Shown: positions 56,331 to 64,000 of the stretch, in pieces
Position numbering within the stretch: the first letter of the stretch is position 1
Layout of the letters: each line of letters begins with the position of its first letter
Assembly (NCBI GenBank): GCA_023213395.1
Contig: CM041465.1
Location: forward strand, 133,741,741 to 133,805,740
DNA length: 64,000 nt
Reading direction: 5' to 3'
Source: Cycas panzhihuaensis
Lineage: Eukaryota; Cycadophyta
Made by a program: the position numbers and the translations under genes
The notes under the pieces: model-generated
The model's input: the letters and a program-made list of their open reading frames with translations, nothing else
Told to the model about the DNA's origin: nothing
The model's database searches: none

Positions 56331-59300
56331 CCTCCACTCCCTCAATATAATATTGTAAGTGTTGGAATATGTGTATACATACCAATTAATATAAAATGGG
56401 CCTATTTATGTGCCTATTATATAGGTAGAATATTCTAGATATGGGTGAGCTGACAGATGTAAATGTATTGATATTATGACACTTTAGATCTATAAATATA
56501 AATCAAAGTCCATCCTTATGAACAACATTAGATTATAAAAAATGTGAATAATATTATTTTATAGGTGTTCACCTATAAGGGTTTTCCATAATAATCTAAT
56601 GTCTCGTGAGTGTGATTTCTACTATGATCTTCCTAATACGAAAGATCCTGTCAACTTTTGCTTTTATTTGTATTTCCAAACATGGTATAGAGCTTGTAAA
56701 TTATGCACAAGTAGGGTGTTATTGTTGGATGGTCCAATCGTTGATGCTAGGTCATGCTGGCTTGCCCTTAGTGGATTGGCATATCTGATGACCCTGCAGA
56801 ACTACGACAAAGGTGTAGATAATCATTGAAGGATCTTAGAAGTCTTTTGATTTATGTTTGTAGGTATTCTAAGCTCTATGGAGATGTGTGGATGAGTGGT
56901 TACTTCATTACTAGTCATTTGAGCCCCATTTGAGCCTACTGAAGGTGTTAGATCCTTATTTGAAGATGCCATTAAGTTTGCAAAGCTCTAGAGATATTTT
57001 TATCCAGTCTTTAAGGTGGTTGAGGCTACTTGTATATAAAGAGAATCTTGCACCCTATTACAGATATTTACTATCCCTTTATTGCTAGTAAGAGAGTGCA
57101 GAACCCTCGAGAGGTTAGTTGTAGTGTCGTAAGATAATAATATGATAATATATTAAAGGTATGCTCTTATTAAAATATATTTTGATCACCCTTTTATTAT
57201 TTTAGGGTTTGAAAAAATATATTTAGCCACCTATGTGATATACATGATGTCAATCAATCTATAATCTAAAAATATTTGTTGGTCTATCACCATTATGATT
57301 ATATATTTTTCCATCTATTTTTTTATAAACCTGCGTGTTTATTGGTGTTGTCTATGAATATATTACATCATCGACTATTCATCTTCATTGCCCAAATGAT
57401 TATATGAAGTATATTGTCATCACCTATATTAATTTTATGACTTGCATGTTTGTATTTTTCACCTTTCGTTATTGGTCTACATTGATTTATTCTAAGTTAG
57501 CGCATGAGATTTAGACCACCTAAAAAATCTTCATTGCCAATTGATTAATGAAGTCTCTTATTCAATATGATATGGTTGCACCACTCTATTGATTTGTAGT
57601 CAGTTATAAATTACCATATGAGTATTTTTACTAGCTGCATATTATATTTGTACTATCCTTTATAATATGGTTATATAATATATTAATCATGATTTTTGAA
57701 TTGGTATTTTGGGTATTAATATTATATAATAATTCACTAATAATCAATGTTTGATTATTTTACCCTTTCATTTTAATTTGCCTTTGATATATTTTCAAAG
57801 TCACTTTTCATTAAGGTTTTGTTTGATGATATATTAAATCATCATAACACCTTATTATCAAAGCCTTTTTTAAACTATTGATCATTGTTTGATGATATCA
57901 CATATGTTGCCTCTTGATATGGAGATTTATCAACTTATTTATTTGAATGGGATTAAGGAAATTATTAATATATCAAGTGGTTGATTGATTTCTATTCGTT
58001 ATTAGGTGTGAGATTGTACTTTGATCAAGAGGACATATTGTTGTGATTATTAAAGTGATGTATATATATAAGAAAGGTTTGTATATGGTGTGTTTAAGGC
58101 TTTAATGATAAAGGGATGACTATATAGAGATTATTTGATCTCTTACATACGATTTCATGAGAGATAAAGTGAATTGATGCTCTTTAGCATGTGCTTTACA
58201 TGGGAGAGTAAGTTGGGTGATGAGGCAACATGGTGCTCCTTAGAATTTGACTTACATGAAGGAGATTTATGAACAAAGAAGAGGGCATGATAGGGTGAGT
58301 TGATATGTTTGTTATATGTGAGTTACATGGCAAGTTTAGTTGGGCATGTGTCAAGGTAATTAAGTTCACTAATTGACAGGTATGGCAAGAAGAGGGCAAA
58401 GAAAGGTGTGTTTATTTGAGATAACTTAGTTGCAAAGTGATGTCAAATCTATTATTACTATTTTAGTATGGCATAGATCATTGCATAAAGTTCATATATA
58501 TATGTTTTATTAAGTGAAATGTGTGTGTTTATTCAAATTATATTTGAGTTCTATTATATTAGATGTGTATGAGGTAATGAAGTTTAGAATTTACTATTTG
58601 TATAAGTGATTATTAGTTATGATAGACCATTATACTTTGGTTAGTTGGATTAATGTTTGCATGAGGGTTTATGGATTGCTTGATGTTGGTTCAACATGGG
58701 TGCATATTTGAACAAGTCTAATGTAGAAATGAGATAGTGTGCTTATGAAATTTGAAGTTTGAATGGAAAGGTCTATGATGAGAAGCCTTAATTTAGCTTT
58801 GTCTTTATCATGGTATAAAATAAGAGTTGGTTTGTCTCATGTACCCCTCTTAGGTTGCATTACAGTAGGTACCATGATAAAGATGGTGAGATTTAGTATA
58901 TGTTATGGTTTGCGTCCCATGTTTTATTGGCAAAAGTTGTAGCAGACAAGTATGAGGCTTTTTCTAAAGTTGTTCGTGGAATATATTCCCCTCATGTTAT
59001 GTTTTAGACTAGTTAGAAGCCTTCCATTTATTCCTTTAGTGCGTTGGAGTGCACACATCTTAAATGAAGATTGTAGTAGTAGGATTGTAAGAGTTTGAAG
59101 CCTATGGGGTTGTTTAGCTTATAAGTAATATGATCTACAAGAGAATGCATTGTGATTAGTCTAAATTTTAACTGAAGAGTTTATAATATATCATGCTGGG
59201 TGTTATCCGATCCTTCATTTCTTTACTTTTCTGAGCCCTTGTTCAGTAGATGTGGAGGTTTGTTTTCTTAACATTATGTTTAAAATAGAATCAGGACTAA

Positions 59301-59773
59301 GTGGAAGATTGATGATGAGGAGCCATTAGTTAAAGAGACATGGATTGCAATCCCATGTTCCATTGATGGTTGAAGACCTATAGGATGATTGAAGATCAAG
59401 GATTATCATGCCACTTAAAGCTTGAGATAGATACTAATGTTCTAGAAAGTAATGATTCACAATGGAGAGTTGTATTGAGACAAATAGCCTGGTTAGTTTA
59501 CAAGTTGGTAAGCTTGTTGTGTATGATATCTAATAGAAGAACGATTCAGGTATGAGGATGACCCAAGAGGATCTACCATATGTTTACAGGATGTGAAAAA
59601 TGCTAAGCATTGGCATAACTAAAAGAGATATAGCCAAATGGTATCAAAATTATATGAAATTCTGTGTAAAGGTAGAATACACATCCCACTAGGTGTGTAC
59701 AAAAGGTGGGGTTCAGAAAATATCATTTGATTAGAGTTCAAGCCTTGTTTTGCATAAAATTAATCCCACAACT
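56331..59773. other. AT-rich region without recognised genes
   Basis: No protein domain on either strand. 56369-56600 starts TGTTGGAATATG and has a TATAAATATAAA box near 56490, so it could be LTR-derived, but no partner or PBS was found. 58160-58340 shows imperfect repetition around TTACATGGG/TTACATGAAGG/TTACATGGC. The right part probably belongs to the 5' LTR of gypsy J, whose left end I could not place. Confidence 0.4.
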
Positions 59774-60142
59774 AGCAGAAAAAAATAGCAAATACATATT
59801 ATAATTAAAATTACATATAGCTAAAATTTTGAGAAAGTGGAGGAGACATGTGTTCCTATATGTGTACCAAATTTTAGCCAAATTGGAGTCCGTTAAGGTT
59901 AGTTACAAGCCGCAACTTTTAAGAATTGCATGAAGGCCACTTGGATAGCAGAAAAACAACAAATACATATTGTAATAAAATGAATACAAATGTAGTCAAA
60001 TGACATCCAAATGAGCTAAAATTTTGAGAAAGTGGAGGGGACATGTGTTCCTATATGTGTACCAAATTTGAGCCAAATTAGATTTAGTTAGGATCAGTTA
60101 CAAGCTATAACGTTTTAAGAATTGCATGAAGGCCACTTGGAC
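59774..60142. repeat. Two-unit tandem repeat in the J LTR
   Basis: Units 59774-59946 and 59947-60142 both run from AGCAGAAAAA to GGCCACTTGGA. The second carries about 22 extra bases (AGTCAAATGACATCCAAATG). The shared core GAGAAAGTGGAGGGGACATG is nearly identical. It lies upstream of the TATA-like box at 60216, where enhancer repeats sit in LTR U3 regions. Confidence 0.85.
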
Positions 60143-60215
60143 AACATGCATTCTAGTGGTTAGTGGTTATACTTGCATGATTGCCACTTGTTAAACATGC
60201 AATTTTGGTTTATTT

Positions 60216-60226
60216 CTATAAATTAA
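60216..60226 (+). promoter_or_regulatory. TATA-like box of the J 5' LTR
   Basis: TCTATAAATTA, about 370 bp upstream of the LTR end, with AATAAA at 60406-60411 as a possible polyadenylation signal between them. The order U3 repeat, TATA, AATAAA, LTR end fits a gypsy LTR. Confidence 0.5.
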
Positions 60227-60592
60227 GCCCTATTATGGGTTGGAGAGGTGGTTCTTGGAGATTTGACTTAGGAAGCATCCTTGGAGAAGCATTTTAGAGG
60301 GTTGGAGTCCCCCTTATGGTATAATTGTATCATTTATTCCTTGTAATTTTACTATTCTTTTGCTAGTTTGATTCCTCCACCATTAAATGAAGATTTTCTT
60401 AGTTTAATAAAAGTATTACTCCTCATACTTTTGGATCAATGTTAAGAATAAATGATTTGGTTTAGAATTTCCTTTTGTGGGCTCATTGTTGTTTTGATGT
60501 TATTGAGATTTCTACACTAACTCCCAGGATCTCAAGGAGAAAAGGTTGATAATTGACTTCTTCACCAAGTAAGCTCTTTTGGGATCATATTT

Positions 60593-60605
60593 TGGTATTA
60601 GAGCC
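60593..60605 (+). other. Primer-binding site of gypsy J
   Basis: TGGTATTAGAGCC, one mismatch (C to T) to the tRNA-Met complement. Confidence 0.88.
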
Positions 60606-60630
60606 TGTGATCTTTGTTGTAGGGACTTGA

Positions 60631-62196
60631 ATGGTACAAACAAGGAAAGGATACAGAGAGAAAGGTGAAGACTTTCTTGTGTTACAATCACCAAGAAGAC
60701 AAAGAAAGAATCCAAGCACCATGGCTGAAAAAGAAGATAGAGAAATTAGATTTGAAAAGCTTGAGAAGAATGTAGAAGCCTTGATGCAAATGATGACCCA
60801 ACTTCTACCTCTAGTCAAGGGAAAAGGCAAAGAGAAGGAAGTTGAAGGAGGATCCACATATGACCGCAACCATGAAGAGGAAGAGGAGGAAACCTTAAAG
60901 CACTCATTTGAAGAAAGCAAGGGTACTTTATCTTATCAACCCTTTAAGATGGAGGCAAAGTTAGATATTCCAACTTATGATGGAGAGGTAAATGTTGAAA
61001 AGTTAGACCATTAGTTGGATCAACTTGAAACCTACTTCACAATTTATGCTTATAGTAATGATCAAAAGCTTTTATTTGCTAGGCTTAAGTTGTGTAAACA
61101 TGCACTGACATGGTGGAATGCATATTTGAAGACTCATGATGTATCTTCTTTTTTATGGATGGATTTTAAGAAAATAATAAAGATGCAATACTACCCCATA
61201 GGTCATGAGGAAGACCAATGGGTCACTTGGCAATATTTATGCCAAGGGAGAGGTGCATGTGTCCAAGACTATACTTCTTTATTTTTTAGGCATGGCATGC
61301 TACTTGGTATTAATATGGATAAACATATCACTCTTATGAAATTCATTGGAGGATTACATGAATACATAAGGAAGGAACTAAGGCTTTTTAAGGTTCAATC
61401 CATTGGAGAAGCAAGTAGAATGGCTATGGCAATAGAAAGTAAAAGCAAGAAATCTATATTTATGTCTAAAGATTCTACTTTTACTTCTAATAAATATGAA
61501 AAGAATCCTAAATTGCACTCATCTAAAAGGCAAGAAGGAAATAAGAAAAGAACTAATTTTGTTAAAAGTTCTAACTATTGTGAGCATTATGATATTAGTG
61601 GTCATATTACAGCAAAGTGTTGGAAGTTGCATCCAGAGCTAAAGACAAAGCATATCAAGGATATGGAATTAAGAAAGAAGGAAAAAGGGAAAGCACTACT
61701 TTCTGAGGTGGAGATTCAAAGTGAAGGAGAAGAAGAGAAGGTTACTCTACTTACAAATTATGAAGATGATGCTACAAGGGGGGAACTATTTCACTTGAAG
61801 CTTCAAGTAGGAAATAGTATTATTGGTGCCATTATAGATCCGGGGAGCCAAAAGAATTTGATCTCAGAAAGTTTGGTAAAGAGCATTGGGTTGGTAACTA
61901 CTCCTCACCCTCACCCATATCCTCTTGGTTGGATCCATAAAGATGTGGAAATGCAAATATCAAAGCAATGTATACTTAAATTTTCTATCACTAATAATTT
62001 TGTTGATGAAGTAATATGTGATGTGGTGCCATTAGATGTATGCCATGTTGTGCTTGGGAGTCCCTACTTGTGGGATCGAGATGCACTCTTCTATCGAAGG
62101 GAGAGAAAGTATCGGTTGATGAAGGATAACAAGGGCTTCATCATAAAGGCCACAAAGAAGCACTTGGATACGATAGCATTAATTTCAGCTACTTAA
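60631..62196 (+). pseudogene. gag: Gypsy J gag and protease, near-intact
   Basis: ATG at 60631 (MVQTRKGYREKGE). A basic and acidic N-terminal coiled stretch with EKLEKNVEALMQMM is followed by LDIPTYDGEVNVEKLDH, one TAG at 61012 (Trp expected), then LDQLETYFTIYAYSNDQK. The capsid core has ARLKLCKHALTWWNAYL, FKKIIKMQYYPIG and TLMKFIGGLHEYIRKELRL. The zinc knuckle CEHYDISGHITAKC is at 61580-61621, with the second Cys now Tyr. The protease has GAIIDPGSQKNLIS at 61828-61869, D-S-G changed to D-P-G, then VCHVVLGSPYLWDRD. One nucleotide change each would explain the lost residues. Confidence 0.9.
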
Positions 62197-62205
62197 GTAA
62201 AAAGG

Positions 62206-63400
62206 ATGATCAATGCATATGGTAAATTCGTCATCTTAATGGTAAGGAGAAAAGAAGAGCCAGGAGATGAAGAAGGTCCTTCTACGCACACTCTTCTTAT
62301 ATCACCTAAACAAATGCAATAAATTAAGGAGTTAAAGACAAGGTATGATATTCTATTTCAACATGTTGATGGACTACCACTAAAGAGAAAGATAGAGCAT
62401 GAAATCACTCTTGTAGGAGATGCACCATTACCTAACGTTGCTTTGTATAGGCACTCCATTATAGAGAATAATGAGATAAAGAGGCAAGTTGAGGAGTTAC
62501 TTAATCAAGGGGTCATTAGACCTTCATGTTCACCTTGTGGGTCACCAATTATCATGGTGCCTAAGAAGGATGGAGGATGGAGAATGTGTATAGACTTTTG
62601 TGCTTTGAATAAAATTACAATTAAAAATCGCTACCCTTTGCCTCGCATAGATGATTTACTTGATCAAATTTAGCATGCTTGTTATTTTACTAAATTAGAT
62701 TTGAAAAGTGGTTATCACCAAGTTAGGGTCAAGGAGGAGGACACATGGAAGATGGCCTTCAAAACAAAGCAAGGACTCTTTGAATGGATGGTTATGCATT
62801 TTGGATTGTGTAATGCTCCTGCAACATTCATGAGGCTAATGAATGAAATGTTAAGGCCTTACTTGGATAATTTTGTTGTTGTCTATCTTGATGACATTTT
62901 GATTTTCAGTAACACATGGGAGGAACATTTGCAGCACATAGAAGAAGTTTTAAAGACTATGGCTAAGCATCATTTGAAGCTTAATGTGAAGAAGTGTGAA
63001 TTTGGCAAGGAGAACTTGATCTTCTTAGGCTTTGTGGTTGGAGAAGGAAAGTTGAGCATCAATCCACTCAAGACTCAAACCATCCTCAAATGGCCTAGGC
63101 CAACAAACATCATAGAGGTAAGAAGTTTTTTAGGAGCTTGTCAATACTTGAGAAAGTTTATTCTTCATTTCTCACAGGTTGTAACACCTCTACATGGATT
63201 GACAAAATCTAGTAAAAAGTTTACTTGGGGTTCCAAGGAGGAAGAAGCTTTTCTTTTTTTAAAGAAGAAATTTTGTGAAGCACCAGTTTTGGTAATGCCA
63301 AATTTGCAAAGGCCTTTTGAAGTAGAAGCTGATGTAAGTGGAAATGCGATGGGAGCTATCCTTATTCAAGATGGGAAGCCTATTGCTTACCATTCGTAAG
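62206..63400 (+). pseudogene. pol: Gypsy J reverse transcriptase and RNase H
   Basis: [55 protein letters not shown], a TAG at 62671, then YFTKLDLKSGYHQVRV, MHFGLCNAPATFMRLMN and VVVYLDDILIFSN (62878-62916), with the intact YLDD box. The connection and RNase H start follow: LNVKKCEFGKENLIFLGFVV, EVRSFLGACQYLRKFI, EVEADVSGNAMGAIL and PIAYHS before TAA at 63397. Apart from the two stops the frame is continuous over about 1 kb. Confidence 0.92.
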
Positions 63401-64000
63401 TCTTCACCCCTCAAGTGAAGAACTACCCAATATATGATTAAGAAATATTCATACTTCATCAATCATGCAAGCATTGGAGGTTATACTTACTCGGAAAAGA
63501 GGTTGTAGTTCATACCAATCATAAGCCTCTTCAATTTTTACAAACCCAAAGTAAATTACAACAAGTAAGACACATGAAGTGGATGAGTTATTTACAACAA
63601 TTTAATATTGTAATTAAGTACAAAAAGAGATCTAGTAACAAAATTGTTGATATGTTATCTAGACCACCTTATTCCACTTCTTCTTCTACTTTTGTTTATA
63701 ATTCTCTTATGAGTTTGTGGGTGGAGCCAATGCATCATGAAGAGTATAAAGACTTGTACCATGAAGATGAAGCTTTCAAGGAAGAATTAGAGAACCTAGC
63801 GAAAGGAAGACCTTCCTAGCTTGCTTGGAAGGATGGTCTACTTTTCAAAGGGGAGCAGCTCTATATTCCATCAAAAGGAGACAAGATCAAGTGGCCTAGA
63901 GAAGCCCATACTTCTAAAGTAGCTGGTCACTTTGGTATAGAGAAGACTTTAGCAAACTTGAGAAGATATGTTGTATGGCCAAAAATGCAAAATGATGTAA
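63401..64000 (+). pseudogene. pol: Gypsy J RNase H end and integrase zinc-binding domain, partial
   Basis: HWRLYLLGKEVVVHTNHKPL (63472-63531) is the RNase H end, and MKWMSYLQQFNIVIKYKKRS followed by SNKIVDMLSRPP is its usual terminus. After a linker with one stop at 63817, KGEQLYIPSK and HTSKVAGHFGIEKTLANLRR (63909-63968) give the first part of the H2C2 integrase zinc finger (two His). The Cys pair lies past the window end. Confidence 0.87.

Larger units (their letters stand above)
60588..64000 (+). mobile_element. Gypsy element J, internal region, cut by the window end
   Basis: The 5' LTR ends near 60587 (GGGATCA), the PBS is 60593-60605, gag starts at 60631, and protease, RT, RNase H and the start of integrase follow before the edge. 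It is the best preserved element here (393- and 232-residue open frames) with only about six stops in 3.3 kb. The LTR left end and the 3' half lie outside what can be read. Confidence 0.9.

Noticed and set aside
56599-56829. 76-residue open frame after a possible LTR-like segment
   Set aside because: Contains several Cys and Trp but no known domain; flanking sequence gives no gene structure.
58160-58400. Imperfect repetition of TTACATG-containing segments
   Set aside because: Similarity is too weak and irregular to call a tandem array by eye.
1-64000. CRISPR array, operon or bacterial mobile element
   Set aside because: No regularly spaced repeats, no ribosome-binding-site-led gene clusters; all recognisable coding is plant retrotransposon or plant gene relic.

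Overview
The window is nuclear DNA from a seed plant with a repeat-dense genome. It is AT-rich, has no intact host gene, and is built almost entirely of Ty1/copia and Ty3/gypsy LTR retrotransposons plus one plant L1-type LINE. Most LTR elements carry an initiator-methionine tRNA primer-binding site (TGGTATCAGAGC or near variants). Nearly all coding regions are broken by stops, many of them TAG or TAA where CAG, CAA or TGG is expected. The species cannot be named from sequence alone.

Layout. 1-2917: AT-rich DNA with a minus-strand RING-H2 gene relic (1781-2040), ending in the PBS and 5' LTR of a minus-strand element (K) that runs off the left edge. 2918-14426: plus-strand copia A, preceded by the pol tail of a second tandem copy. 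Its 3' LTR is split by a complete gypsy chromovirus G1 (7995-14009, 5-bp TSD). 14427-15742: a CA/TA microsatellite, then the gag of an old copia relic H. 15743-55822: copia B (minus strand), bounded by two LTRs and a perfect TAAGG duplication, spread over 40 kb by later insertions. 55823-56330: H resumes. 56331-59773: AT-rich, unassigned. 59774-64000: a tandem repeat inside the 5' LTR of gypsy J, then J gag-pol, cut by the window edge.

Inside B, from left to right: 3' LTR, RNase H and RT; copia C1 (17874-25448); copia D (25449-about 31120); then the integrase start, protease and gag of a copia that I take to be B's own 5' half; an unusually long leader; and the 5' LTR. The leader holds a minus-strand fragment of a host gene, the glutaredoxin/GST-fold protein annotated in plants as prostaglandin E synthase 2-like. 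A full-length LINE (34950-55172, about 13/15-bp TSD) landed inside that fragment. Gypsy chromovirus E (37754-51869, TSD AGCAG/AGTAG) landed in the LINE's ORF2. Copia C2 (38382-46013, TSD CATTG/CGTTG) landed in E's leader. The nest therefore reads H > B > LINE > E > C2, and hand-compared LTR divergence falls in the same order (B most, C2 least).

The most interesting signals are the host-gene fragment in sense orientation between the PBS and gag of copia B, and a second host-gene relic (RING-H2) about 640 bp behind the PBS of element K on K's sense strand. Together they suggest gene-fragment capture by LTR elements. Also notable are a leader hairpin and A-rich tract shared by chromoviruses G1 and E, a minisatellite expanded in C2 relative to C1, and the tandem arrangement of copia A.
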